DNA from: Actinomycetota bacterium
Lineage (GTDB): Bacteria > Actinomycetota > Actinomycetes > Nanopelagicales > Nanopelagicaceae
Direction of reading: 5' to 3'
NCBI GenBank assembly: GCA_009698295.1
Contig: WLQO01000012.1
Span: forward strand, 1 to 17,142
Length of the DNA: 17,142 nucleotides
The notes under the pieces were generated by a model. It had not been told where the DNA came from. It saw nothing but the letters and a program-made list of their open reading frames with translations, and searched no databases. Made by a program: the position numbers and the translations under genes. This document shows positions 7,410 to 15,472 of this stretch, piece after piece. Each line of letters begins with the position of its first letter. The stretch's first letter is position 1.

Positions 7410-8506
7410 AGTTCGTAGATTCTATTCACACGTGGGCCGATTCGCGTAACTATTTCGTAATTAATCGATCCTGATGCGCTGCCCCAATCATCTGCGGTGT
7501 ATTCGCCGCTATCACCCGGACCGAAGACGATCACCCAATCCCCTGATTGCGCTTTAGATGATGCTCCGAGATCTACAACAAATTGATCCATAGAAACTCG
7601 GCCAATAATTGGTGCACGTTTTCCATCAACAAATATTCCGGCGTTCTTGGCAATGCGTGGAATTCCGTCGGCATAACCCATGGCAACTAGCCCTAATTTT
7701 GTATCCACTTTCGTTACTTCTGTCGCCCCATATCCAACTGGCGACCCAGCAGGAACTTCTTTTACTAAATGCAATTTTGCACGTAACGTCATTGCTGGTT
7801 TTAGCGAGAGTTTCTCCGAAGTACCTAAGGTTTTTACATCTGGGCTCAGTCCATAGATCGCGATTCCCGTGCGCACCATGTCAAAAGCAGAAGCGTGATC
7901 AACCAACGTGGCAGCCGAATTTGAGAGATGACGAATCAGATTGTTATATCCAAAAGATTCCAGATTGGCGACCATCTTCTTAAAGCGATTTAGCTGTTCC
8001 AGATTCTGAGCTTGCCCAGGTTCATCAGCGCGCGCAAAGTGAGAGAAGATGCCGACAATTTCTATATCTCGGATATCTTGCAGATCGATCTGATCCCATT
8101 CTGATAAGAAACCACCGCGCGTCATTCCGGTATCAACTTCTAGATGCACACGAGGTCGTTTGGCACCTTTCACGGCTGAAACTTCATGAAGGGCGATGAG
8201 TGATGAAACTGCGATATCAATATCGTGATCAACGGCGCTCTTAAAGTCTGATCCTGGTGGGATTAGCCATGCCAAGATCGGTGCAGTTATGCCAGCACTG
8301 CGAAGTGCGATCGCTTCTTCAAGAAGTGCAACCCCCAACCAAGTTGCTCCGCCTTCGAGCGCTGCCTTTGCTACTGGAACAAGACCATGGCCATAGGCAT
8401 CTGCTTTAACTACCGCTAATAAATCAACGCCGGCTTTAGCTTTTAGTAAAGCCACGTTTGCTTTGATCGCCGATAAATTTACAACTGCTTCTGCGCGATT
8501 GGTCAT
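7406..8506 (-). CDS. alr: Alanine racemase
   Basis: PLP-dependent enzyme converting L-alanine to D-alanine for peptidoglycan, cytoplasmic, 366 aa (normal length). The PLP lysine is K34 in AVVKADAYGHG. The second catalytic residue is Tyr259 in PVGYGATE, followed by LGLVAMGYADGIPR. GRVSMDQFVVDLG at 302-314 and the C-terminal YEIVTRIGPRVNR are hallmarks. The ATG overlaps the acpS stop (ATGA), and its own stop overlaps the livG ATG in the same way. In many actinobacteria alr lies next to tsaE; here about 6.4 kb of transporter and hydrolase genes intervene. The second strand-to-gene coupling suggests alr and livGFHM share a transcript. Confidence 0.97.
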   Translation of the reverse strand: MTNRAEAVVNLSAIKANVALLKAKAGVDLLAVVKADAYGHGLVPVAKAALEGGATWLGVALLEEAIALRSAGITAPILAWLIPPGSDFKSAVDHDIDIAVSSLIALHEVSAVKGAKRPRVHLEVDTGMTRGGFLSEWDQIDLQDIRDIEIVGIFSHFARADEPGQAQNLEQLNRFKKMVANLESFGYNNLIRHLSNSAATLVDHASAFDMVRTGIAIYGLSPDVKTLGTSEKLSLKPAMTLRAKLHLVKEVPAGSPVGYGATEVTKVDTKLGLVAMGYADGIPRIAKNAGIFVDGKRAPIIGRVSMDQFVVDLGASSKAQSGDWVIVFGPGDSGEYTADDWGSASGSINYEIVTRIGPRVNRIYEL

Positions 8507-8844
8507 CGCTCCACCACAACCATGGCGGATGCAATTCCTGCATCATGCGAAAGTGAGAGGTGAACTTTTGCACCGTCTACGAGTTCAGCGATTTCACCGC
8601 GAAAGAGAAAGTCAGGCTTTCCGCTTTCGTGATTGATAACTTCTGCATCATGCCAAGGCAAGCCATGGTTGGCGTTGAGTGCCTTCGCTAAAGCTTCTTT
8701 GGCAGCAAATCGTGCGGCCAGCGATGGAGTTGGCTTACTTGCTTCTGCGGGAGTAAAGAGTTTTTCGCGCAAGGAAGGGGTTCGTTCTAGAGACTCGGCA
8801 AAGCGCGCGATATCTACTACATCGATGCCAATGCCATCAATCAT
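8503..8844 (-). CDS. acpS: Holo-[acyl-carrier-protein] synthase
   Basis: Transfers 4'-phosphopantetheine from CoA to a serine of acyl carrier protein, activating fatty-acid synthesis. At 113 aa it is typical. The magnesium ligands are visible as Asp8 in GIGIDVVDI and Glu50 in RFAAKEALAKAL. The C-terminal LSLSHDAGIASAMVV is the usual closing strand motif. The start has only a weak AAAGAA upstream. A 20-base gap separates it from the PAP2 gene, and it overlaps alr by 4 bases (ATGA). The nnrE gene that commonly sits between acpS and alr in actinobacteria is absent. Confidence 0.95.
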   Translation of the reverse strand: MIDGIGIDVVDIARFAESLERTPSLREKLFTPAEASKPTPSLAARFAAKEALAKALNANHGLPWHDAEVINHESGKPDFLFRGEIAELVDGAKVHLSLSHDAGIASAMVVVER

Positions 8845-8864
8845 GTTCTTTAGTGTAATTGGGG

Positions 8865-9533
8865 TTAAGAGAGTTGGCTATTAGATGGGTAATAACGATC
8901 TATAGCGATAATTAAGACTAATAGCGCGCCACCAATGAAGAGGCCGCCAAGTAAATCTGAGAACCAATGAGTATCGCGAATCAGGGAGACGGTACAGACA
9001 GTCAAACTTATTAGCGCAACGCCAGCGCTTGCCAGCCTTCCACGATAGCGATCAACGTGCGCATATCTGTAAATCAAATATGCAAGAACTCCCCAAGTGA
9101 GTAAAGCGTTTGATGCATGTCCACTTGGATATGACATTCCACCAAAGTGCAATAGATCAATTCCAATTTTTGGTTTAGTGCGCCCAAGCCAGAATTTAAA
9201 GAATCCAACAACTAGGTTAAGACTGATCAAGGAGAGAATTGCCAAGTTAAGCGGACGCCAAGTTTTAAATCGACGCGCGATATAAAAGGCAGCCATTAAC
9301 AACGCAGTGGCAGTTACGCCACGTAAACCAAGATCATCTAATCTACGAATTATAAAACCGCTCATCCCCCGAAATTTTGGGCGATCTAGGTCATGGATCC
9401 ATTTATCAATTTCAATTAGTGGACCGTTGGTGATTACTTGCTGAGTTATAAAGAGAAAACCAATAAAGAGCATCGCCGACCAACGAAAGGCCCGCGCCAT
9501 TTGAGCGCGGCGCACATCAAGGACTACTGACAT
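8865..9533 (-). CDS. PAP2-family membrane phosphatase
   Basis: A 222-aa integral membrane phosphatase with hydrophobic segments near 19-35, 72-87, 97-116, 143-156, 168-185 and 196-211. Motif 1 appears as KFWLGRTKP at 113-121, with Lys120 where Arg is usual. Motif 2 is PSGH at 136-139. Motif 3 is RDTHWFSD at 186-193, with the active-site His189 and Asp193 in place, but the usual SR is missing at its normal distance before the histidine; Arg186 may substitute. The position between glmS and acpS fits a lipid-phosphate or undecaprenyl-diphosphate phosphatase, but substrate cannot be read from sequence. The ATG at 9533 follows the glmS stop by 2 bases. Confidence 0.85.
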   Translation of the reverse strand: MSVVLDVRRAQMARAFRWSAMLFIGFLFITQQVITNGPLIEIDKWIHDLDRPKFRGMSGFIIRRLDDLGLRGVTATALLMAAFYIARRFKTWRPLNLAILSLISLNLVVGFFKFWLGRTKPKIGIDLLHFGGMSYPSGHASNALLTWGVLAYLIYRYAHVDRYRGRLASAGVALISLTVCTVSLIRDTHWFSDLLGGLFIGGALLVLIIAIDRYYPSNSQLS

Positions 9534-9535
9534 AT

Positions 9536-11380
9536 TTATTCGACCGTAACTGATTTAGCCAAATTGCGTGGCTGATCTACATCGTTGCCGCGGGCAACTG
9601 CCATTTCATATGCAAAAACTTGTAGCGGAACTGTTGCCAATATTGGCTGGAAGAGTGGTGAACAAGCTGGAATGCGAATAATGTGTTCGGCGCCGACAAC
9701 TTCTGCACCTTCATGTGCGATCACGATGACTCGGGCACCGCGCGCTTTAACTTCTTGGATATTGCTCAACATCTTTTCGTCAAGTGCGTGATCGCTGCCC
9801 GATGGAAGGATTGCAATTACTGGGGTGCCTTTGGCTTCATCGATTAGCGCAATGGAGCCATGCTTTAACTCACCGCCGGCAAATCCTTCAGCGTGGATAT
9901 AAGCGAGCTCTTTTAACTTAAGTGCGCCTTCTAGAACAACGGGATAACCGATATTGCGGCCAATAAAGAGCACAGTCTCAGATTTTGCAAAGGTACGAGT
10001 CAGGGCGCGTAGCGGCTCAACGGTTTCTAAGATCTGTTCAATTTTGCCTGGAAGTTCGAGCATCTCGTTATAGAGATCGTGAACTTGGGAATCACTTAGC
10101 TCTCCGCGAACTTGGGCAAGGTGTAGACCAATCAAATCAACGGCGACGATCTGGGTAAGTAAGGCTTTGGTGGAAGCAACAGCAATTTCAGGGCCGGCAT
10201 GTGTGTAAAGCACTGCATCTGATTCGCGCGGAATCGTGGAGCTATTGGTATTGCAGATAGCAAGTACGCGCGCACCTGCTGCTTTAGCATGGCGAATTGC
10301 CATCAAAGTATCCATAGTTTCGCCAGATTGAGAAATTGCGATTACTAAAGTATTTGAATCAATGATTGGATCGCGGTAGCGGTATTCGCTAGCAATTTCT
10401 ACTTCAACAGAAATCTTCGCCCACTTTTCGATTACATACTTTGCGATCATGCCGGCGTGGTAAGCAGTGCCACACGCGATTACGACAATCTTCTTAAGCG
10501 CTTTGATTTCAGCATCGGACATATGCAGTTCATCTAGCTCGATCTTGCCATTATCGGTTAAACGCCCGATCAAGGTGTCGGCAACTGCCTTTGGTTGCTC
10601 AAAGATTTCTTTTAACATGAAGTGGGAGTAGCCACCTTTTTGGGCAGAAGCAGAATCCCAAGTGATTGTGTACTCCTTCGGGGCAATTGCTTTGCCATCT
10701 AAGCCGATGATTGAAATTCCAGATGGTGTCATTGTGATGATCTCGTCTTGACCTAGTTCAACCGCACGCTTGGTGTAATCAATAAATGCTGCAACATCTG
10801 ATGCCATAAAGTTTTCGCCATCGCCAAGACCAACAACTAAAGGTGAATTGCGACGAACGCCGACGATGGTGTCGGGGGCATCGGCATGAACTGCAACTAA
10901 AGTAAAGGATCCCCGCAGGCGACTTACTGCTTCGCGCATTGCTTGGGTCAGATCACCGTTATTAGATTTACGTAAATCAGAGAGTAAATGTGCAACTGAT
11001 TCGGTGTCGGTGTCGGATGAGAAAGAGTGGCCGCGCGCTTGTAACTCTGCTTTTAACTCAGAATAGTTTTCGATAATTCCATTATGGATTACGGCAAGTT
11101 TGCCTTCGTTATCTGTGTGCGGATGAGCGTTGCGATCTGTCGGGCCACCGTGAGTTGCCCAGCGAGTGTGGCCAATTCCAGAATGAACAACTGGCATATT
11201 TGCAGGAAGTGCACCCTCGAGATTTGCTAACTTGCCGGCGCGCTTTTCAATAAAGAGCGCACCTGTTGTTCCCAAAGCAATTCCTGCAGAATCGTAACCA
11301 CGATATTCCAGGCGACGTAGGCCTTCAATCAAGGGAGTAATTGCAGACTGTGGCCCTGTGTAACCCACAATTCCGCACAC
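9536..11380 (-). CDS. glmS: Glutamine-fructose-6-phosphate aminotransferase (isomerizing)
   Basis: Makes glucosamine-6-phosphate from fructose-6-phosphate and glutamine, the first committed step to UDP-GlcNAc; cytoplasmic. The 614 aa are full length. Cys2 of MCGIVGYTG is the glutaminase nucleophile, and LEYRGYDSAGIAL and HTRWATHGGPTDRNAHPH belong to the N-terminal amidotransferase domain (about 1-220). Two sugar-isomerase (SIS) domains follow, with ACGTAYHAG and ISQSGETMDTL in the first. The C-terminus DQPRNLAKSVTVE is invariant in the family. The start is GTG at 11380, fixed by the need for Cys at position 2, with only a weak GGGG upstream. It begins 6 bases after the glmM stop. No glmS ribozyme is present in that gap. 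Confidence 0.98.
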   Translation of the reverse strand: MCGIVGYTGPQSAITPLIEGLRRLEYRGYDSAGIALGTTGALFIEKRAGKLANLEGALPANMPVVHSGIGHTRWATHGGPTDRNAHPHTDNEGKLAVIHNGIIENYSELKAELQARGHSFSSDTDTESVAHLLSDLRKSNNGDLTQAMREAVSRLRGSFTLVAVHADAPDTIVGVRRNSPLVVGLGDGENFMASDVAAFIDYTKRAVELGQDEIITMTPSGISIIGLDGKAIAPKEYTITWDSASAQKGGYSHFMLKEIFEQPKAVADTLIGRLTDNGKIELDELHMSDAEIKALKKIVVIACGTAYHAGMIAKYVIEKWAKISVEVEIASEYRYRDPIIDSNTLVIAISQSGETMDTLMAIRHAKAAGARVLAICNTNSSTIPRESDAVLYTHAGPEIAVASTKALLTQIVAVDLIGLHLAQVRGELSDSQVHDLYNEMLELPGKIEQILETVEPLRALTRTFAKSETVLFIGRNIGYPVVLEGALKLKELAYIHAEGFAGGELKHGSIALIDEAKGTPVIAILPSGSDHALDEKMLSNIQEVKARGARVIVIAHEGAEVVGAEHIIRIPACSPLFQPILATVPLQVFAYEMAVARGNDVDQPRNLAKSVTVE

Positions 11381-11386
11381 TTTTAT

Positions 11387-12727
11387 TTACCCCAGCTCTG
11401 CCTGAACGACCTTTGCAAGGTCATTTGCTATTTCGCTGGCTAGGTTATCACTCTGTGCCTCAACCATCACGCGGACAAGCGGTTCAGTGCCAGATGCTCT
11501 TAATAAAACGCGGCCATGTTCGCCAAGTTTTGCTTCGGCCGCAGCAACTGCAGCCTTGATCGATGCAGATCCATCTAACTTATCTTTAGCCACATTTTTA
11601 ACATTAACTAGCACTTGCGGAAAACGAACCATCGCAGATGCTAGTTCTTGCAGAGTTTTTCCAGATTTAACAACTTCTTGTGCCAGCGCTAGCGCAGTTA
11701 AAGTTCCATCACCGGTTGTTGCAAATTCACGCATGATCAAATGGCCAGATTGTTCGCCGCCCAGCGAGAAATCTTTTTCGATCATCTTCTCAAGGACATA
11801 ACGATCGCCAACAGCTGTTGTTTCAACGGCAATGCCCGCATCCTTCATGGCATGGAAGAAACCTAAGTTACTCATAACTGTTGCAACAATTGTGTCTGCC
11901 TTCAGTGATCCAGATGCCTTAAAACCGCGCGCCAGAATTGTCATGATGACATCACCGTCTACTTCAGCGCCGTGAGCATCAATTGCCAGAACACGATCGG
12001 CATCGCCATCGTGGGCAACGCCAAAGTCTGCGCCTTCGCGCAAAACGGCCGAACGCAATTCTTCGAGATGGGTAGATCCACAACCATCGTTGATATTCCA
12101 ACCATCTGGTGCATCAAAGATTGCAATAACTTCTGCCCCAGCGCGACGATAAGCCTCGGGTGAAATGGTGGATGCTGCGCCATTTGCACAATCAACGACA
12201 ATCTTTAAACCTTTGAGTGGAGTTTTAACGGAAGATAACAGGTGCTTTAAATATCTTTCGCGAGCGCTCTCGTCCACAATTGCACGGCCTACGCCACCAC
12301 CTGTTGGGCGCTCCCATGGTTCTCCGATGCGCGCTTCAATAGCTTTCTCAATTGCATCATCTAACTTTCCGCCACCGCGTGAGAATAATTTGATTCCATT
12401 ATCTGGGGCTGGATTGTGTGAAGCAGAAATCATTACACCGAGGTCTGCACCGGATTCCGCGACCAAATGTGCAATCGCTGGAGTTGGCAGAACGCCAACG
12501 CGATAAACATCAACGCCGGCGCTAGTTAAACCAGCAACGACAGCCGCTTCTAAAAATTCACCTGAGGCGCGAGAATCTTGTCCGACTATTGCTTTGGGAC
12601 GGTGTGATTTATCGGGATTAGTTTCAACGAGAATATGTGCAGCAGCGACGGCAACGTCGAGTGCTAATTCAGCAGTGAGATCACGATTGGCTAAGCCACG
12701 TATTCCATCGGTTCCAAAGAGTGCCAC
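11387..12727 (-). CDS. glmM: Phosphoglucosamine mutase
   Basis: Interconverts glucosamine-6-phosphate and glucosamine-1-phosphate, directly after GlmS in the UDP-GlcNAc pathway. At 446 aa it is of family length. It starts with FGTDGIRG. The phosphoserine loop ISASHNP is at 100-106 (Ser103), the metal loop DGDADR at 240-245, the sugar-binding GEQSGH at 324-329 and the phosphate-binding RASGTEP at 410-416. The start is GTG at 12727 with no strong Shine-Dalgarno nearby (AAAGG lies 13 bases away). It is 23 bases downstream of rpsI, so it is probably co-transcribed with rplM-rpsI, an arrangement common in actinobacteria. The coaA gene often found between glmM and glmS is not here. Confidence 0.98.
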   Translation of the reverse strand: MALFGTDGIRGLANRDLTAELALDVAVAAAHILVETNPDKSHRPKAIVGQDSRASGEFLEAAVVAGLTSAGVDVYRVGVLPTPAIAHLVAESGADLGVMISASHNPAPDNGIKLFSRGGGKLDDAIEKAIEARIGEPWERPTGGGVGRAIVDESARERYLKHLLSSVKTPLKGLKIVVDCANGAASTISPEAYRRAGAEVIAIFDAPDGWNINDGCGSTHLEELRSAVLREGADFGVAHDGDADRVLAIDAHGAEVDGDVIMTILARGFKASGSLKADTIVATVMSNLGFFHAMKDAGIAVETTAVGDRYVLEKMIEKDFSLGGEQSGHLIMREFATTGDGTLTALALAQEVVKSGKTLQELASAMVRFPQVLVNVKNVAKDKLDGSASIKAAVAAAEAKLGEHGRVLLRASGTEPLVRVMVEAQSDNLASEIANDLAKVVQAELG

Positions 12728-12750
12728 TTCTGTTCTGCGGCCTTTAAGAA

Positions 12751-13245
12751 TTAACGCTTGCTGTATTGCGAACGCTTACGGGCCTTCTTCAGACCGTACT
12801 TCTTGCGTTCGATAACACGTGCATCGCGTGAAAGGAATCCAGCCTTCTTAAGCGCTGGACGGTGTGCATCAACATCGATCTCGTTAAGTGAACGTGCAAC
12901 GCCTAAGCGAAGTGCGCCAGCTTGACCAGATACTCCGCCACCGTTGATACGTGCGAAAACATCGTATTGATTTTCAGCACCAACTGTGCGGAATGGCTCA
13001 GAAACTAATTGTTGGTGAACCTTATTTGGGAAGTAAGCCTCAAGTGTCTTACCGTTAACAACCCAACGACCTGTGCCAGGTACTAGGCGAACGCGAGCAA
13101 CTGCTTCTTTACGTCGACCGGTTCCTGCGCCAGGTGCCTTGATTGCTGGGCGGTTGGTTGCAGGAGCTGGTGATGATGAAGAGTATGAAGTAGGAACTTC
13201 GTTCTCGTCTAGATCTGAAACTTCGTTATAAGTTGTATCTGACAT
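12751..13245 (-). CDS. rpsI: 30S ribosomal protein S9
   Basis: Small-subunit ribosomal protein whose C-terminal tail reaches the P-site tRNA. The 164 aa consist of a roughly 42-residue acidic and Ser/Pro/Ala-rich extension (SDLDENEVPTSYSSSSPAPA and onward) followed by the conserved core from GTGRRKEAVARVRL. The basic end KKARKRSQYSKR is the tRNA-contacting tail. Such N-terminal extensions are typical of actinobacterial S9, which supports the taxonomic call. The ATG at 13245 is 14 bases after the rplM stop, and an AGGGA lies about 10 bases upstream. Confidence 0.98.
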   Translation of the reverse strand: MSDTTYNEVSDLDENEVPTSYSSSSPAPATNRPAIKAPGAGTGRRKEAVARVRLVPGTGRWVVNGKTLEAYFPNKVHQQLVSEPFRTVGAENQYDVFARINGGGVSGQAGALRLGVARSLNEIDVDAHRPALKKAGFLSRDARVIERKKYGLKKARKRSQYSKR

Positions 13246-13259
13246 TTGTTATAGGTCCC

Positions 13260-13712
13260 TTACTTTGCGATCTGTGAAACTTGAGTGAATACATATGGTG
13301 TTGGAGCTTGAGCGCCATGTGGGTGCTCTGGGCCTGCGTAAACTTTTAGCTTTGATGCAACTTGCTGGCCGAGACGGTTCTTAGGAAGCATTCCCTTGAT
13401 CGCCTTTTCAACTAAACGTGTTGGGTGCTTCTCAAGAAGTTCGCCGTAAACAGTTGAGCGAAGACCGCCTGGGAAACCTGAGTGGCGGTGTTCAAACTTT
13501 GAAAGGGCTTTGTTGCCAGAGAGCGCAATCTTTTCCGCATTGATGATTACGACGAAGTCGCCCATATCCATGTGCGGTGCGAAAGTTGCCTTGTGCTTAC
13601 CGCGTAGAAGAACAGCAGCATGTGTTGCAAGGCGGCCAAGAACTACATCTTGTGCATCGATGACGTGCCATTTACGGACGACATCTCCGGCCTTAGGACT
13701 ATATGTACGCAT
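13260..13712 (-). CDS. rplM: 50S ribosomal protein L13
   Basis: Early-assembling large-subunit ribosomal protein, 150 aa. Family landmarks are WHVIDAQDVVLGRLAT, the LLRGKHKATFAPHMDMGDFV segment, VINAEKI, HRHSGFPGG and GMLPKNRLG. Its N-terminus RTYSPKAGDV is of actinobacterial type. A good Shine-Dalgarno (GAAGG) lies 9 bases before the ATG. It is the first gene of the rplM-rpsI pair, with a promoter and leader in the preceding 158 bases. In several bacteria L13 represses its own operon through such leaders; that is known of the family, not shown here. Confidence 0.98.
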   Translation of the reverse strand: MRTYSPKAGDVVRKWHVIDAQDVVLGRLATHAAVLLRGKHKATFAPHMDMGDFVVIINAEKIALSGNKALSKFEHRHSGFPGGLRSTVYGELLEKHPTRLVEKAIKGMLPKNRLGQQVASKLKVYAGPEHPHGAQAPTPYVFTQVSQIAK

Positions 13713-13803
13713 GCTTTATTACCTTCTTCTTTTTTAGATCTACTTGGTTAGAACCATTTGGTTTCAACCTGGGGGACTTGCTTTCGGCGCCTTAGGCGCA
13801 GGG
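13713..13803 (-). promoter_or_regulatory. Structured 5' leader of rplM-rpsI
   Basis: About 90 bases lie between the predicted transcription start and the rplM ATG. A GC hairpin GCGCC-TAA-GGCGC sits at 13799-13787. Further on are several short GGTT/AACC blocks (13769-13766, then AACC, GGTT, AACC down to about 13746) that can pair with one another in alternative, mutually exclusive ways, and a short TTCAACC/GGTTGAA complementarity (13809-13803 with 13769-13763) could partly enclose the hairpin. This resembles an autoregulatory ribosomal-protein leader. I cannot assign it to a named RNA family. Confidence 0.45.
13722..13726 (-). promoter_or_regulatory. Ribosome binding site of rplM
   Basis: GAAGG, within AAGAAGAAGG on the minus strand, 9 bases before the ATG at 13712. 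Confidence 0.7.
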
Positions 13804-13808
13804 GTTGA

Positions 13809-13837
13809 ACTTTACCTTTCATGCGTGAGCGGGTCAA
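13809..13837 (-). promoter_or_regulatory. Sigma-70-like promoter for rplM-rpsI
   Basis: On the minus strand a -35 box TTGACC (13837-13832) and a -10 box TAAAGT (13814-13809) are separated by exactly 17 bases. The -10 fits the actinobacterial TANNNT pattern. The expected start is near 13803, leaving a leader of about 90 bases. It lies correctly between the ABC-F gene and rplM. Confidence 0.75.
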
Positions 13838-13859
13838 AATGGCCTAATTCCACGCATGA
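13819..13859. repeat. 9-bp inverted repeat over the rplM promoter
   Basis: TCATGCGTG (13819-13827) and CACGCATGA (13851-13859) are exact reverse complements with 23 bases between. One arm lies inside the -35/-10 spacer and the other just upstream of the -35 box. Arm centres are 32 bases apart, about three helical turns. No T run follows on the minus strand, so it does not look like a terminator for the ABC-F gene. Confidence 0.7.
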
Positions 13860-13870
13860 GGCCAGAGCGA

Positions 13871-15472
13871 TCAATGGTCGAATATCGCCTCTGGGCTTTC
13901 ATATACCTGTCCATTGGCCCCAAAAATCAAGAATCGGGTAAATCCGCGAGTAAACCAGCGATCGTGAGTGACAGATAAAACCGTTCCTTCATATCGATCT
14001 AGGGCGTGCTCCAGACTTTCGGCGCTCGCTAAATCTAAGTTATCGGTTGGCTCATCAAGCAATAAGAGTGTGGAACCAGAGAGCTCAAGCATTAAGACTT
14101 GAAAGCGCGCTTGTTGCCCACCAGAAAGTGATGAGAATTTCTGTTCCGCTTGTTTATCAATTTCGTATTTGCGCAGCACGCTCTTGGCTGGACCAAGTTG
14201 CAACGAGTATGTCTCCCAAAGTATTTCCAACAAAGTCTTAGATTCAAATTCGGGATGGGCGTGGGTTTGAGCGAAGTATCCGATTTCTACGCGCGCACCG
14301 ACTTTAAAAGTTCCCGAATATTTAACGCTTTCATCTCCTGCAATCATGCGCAGGAAGTGCGACTTGCCTGTGCCGTTCTTTCCGAGCACAGCAATGCGAT
14401 CACCGAAGAAGACTTCGAAGTTAAAAGGTTCAGTTAAATTGGCAAGAGATAAGTTCTCAAAGGTGAGTGCGCGAAGCCCAGTGCGACCACCACGCAAGCC
14501 AACTTTTACATCTTGTTCAATCGGTGGCGCTTCTGGGGCACCAGCTTCTTCAAATTTACGCAGGCGTGTTTGCATCGCATGATATTTATCGGCCATACCT
14601 GGCGAAATCGCCGCTTGCGCCTGCAAGGTGCGCACCAAATCTTTAAGGCGTTGATGCTCTTGCTCCCAACGTAGCAACATTTCCGCAAATCTTTCATTGC
14701 GCGCCTTGCGCGCTTCATGCCAGGTAGAAAACTTTCCACCGTGCACCCAAGTGGTGTTTCCATTGACTCCTTGTTCTAATGTCACGATGCGATTGGCGGT
14801 ATTTTCTAGGAGTTCACGATCGTGGCTAACAAAGAGCACTGTTTTCTTTGTTGTACGAATAACATCTTCTAGCCAGCGCTTTGATGGCACATCTAAATAG
14901 TTATCTGGCTCATCCAGCAGTAAGACTTCTTCTGGTCCTTCAAGCAGTGCGCGCAGCACCAACTTCTTCTGCTCTCCCCCAGACAAGGTATTAACTTTTC
15001 GTTCTGCTACTTGTTCGAAAGTTTTATTGAGCATCTCGGTGCAACAAACATCCCAAATAAGTTCGAAGTCATATCCCCCGGCATCGCCCCAATCGATAAT
15101 CGCTTGGGCATAAGCCATCTGATCTTTCTCGGTATTGGTGGAATTAATTAACTTTTCAGTTTCAATTAACTTTGCTGCGGCATCGCGAATTCGCTTGGGG
15201 GCAAATGAAATCAATAGCTCGCGCACAGTTGTTTCATCGCGTACCGACCCAATGAACTGGCGCATCACACCAAGGCCGCCGGTAATTGCAACTGCGCCTT
15301 CATCTGGTTTTAAATCTCCGCAGATCATGCGAATTAAAGTTGTTTTACCCGAACCATTTGGGCCAATTAACGCAACCTTTGCGCCATCACCAACGCGGAA
15401 AGAAACGTCATTAAGCAATACGCGACCATCAGATAACGAGTATTCGACAGCGCTGACATCAATGTGGCCCAT
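13871..15472 (-). CDS. ABC-F family ribosome-associated ATPase
   Basis: A soluble twin-ATPase protein of 533 aa without membrane segments. ABC-F proteins bind the ribosomal E site and modulate translation or relieve stalling. Domain 1 has Walker A GPNGSGKT (37-44), LSGGEQ (163-168) and LLLDEPDNYLD (184-194). A charged helical linker (about 251-310, EARKARNERFAE to RLRKFEEAG) matches the P-site tRNA interaction motif. Domain 2 has GKNGTGKS (364-371), LSGGQQ (449-454) and LLLDEPTDNLD (470-480). Walker B regions read DEPDNYLD and DEPTDNLD rather than the classic DEPTNHLD. The ATG overlaps the truA stop (TAATG) with GAGGA 6 bases upstream. The company of ribosomal genes favours a housekeeping translation role over antibiotic resistance. 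The exact subfamily is unclear. Confidence 0.92.
   Translation of the reverse strand: MGHIDVSAVEYSLSDGRVLLNDVSFRVGDGAKVALIGPNGSGKTTLIRMICGDLKPDEGAVAITGGLGVMRQFIGSVRDETTVRELLISFAPKRIRDAAAKLIETEKLINSTNTEKDQMAYAQAIIDWGDAGGYDFELIWDVCCTEMLNKTFEQVAERKVNTLSGGEQKKLVLRALLEGPEEVLLLDEPDNYLDVPSKRWLEDVIRTTKKTVLFVSHDRELLENTANRIVTLEQGVNGNTTWVHGGKFSTWHEARKARNERFAEMLLRWEQEHQRLKDLVRTLQAQAAISPGMADKYHAMQTRLRKFEEAGAPEAPPIEQDVKVGLRGGRTGLRALTFENLSLANLTEPFNFEVFFGDRIAVLGKNGTGKSHFLRMIAGDESVKYSGTFKVGARVEIGYFAQTHAHPEFESKTLLEILWETYSLQLGPAKSVLRKYEIDKQAEQKFSSLSGGQQARFQVLMLELSGSTLLLLDEPTDNLDLASAESLEHALDRYEGTVLSVTHDRWFTRGFTRFLIFGANGQVYESPEAIFDH

Noticed and set aside
11381..11386. glmS ribozyme upstream of glmS
   Set aside because: The gap between glmM and glmS is only 6 bases, with no space for the ribozyme.
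13819..13859. Terminator for the ABC-F gene
   Set aside because: The inverted repeat has a 23-base loop, no T run on the minus strand, and contains the rplM -35 box. It is reported as a possible operator instead.
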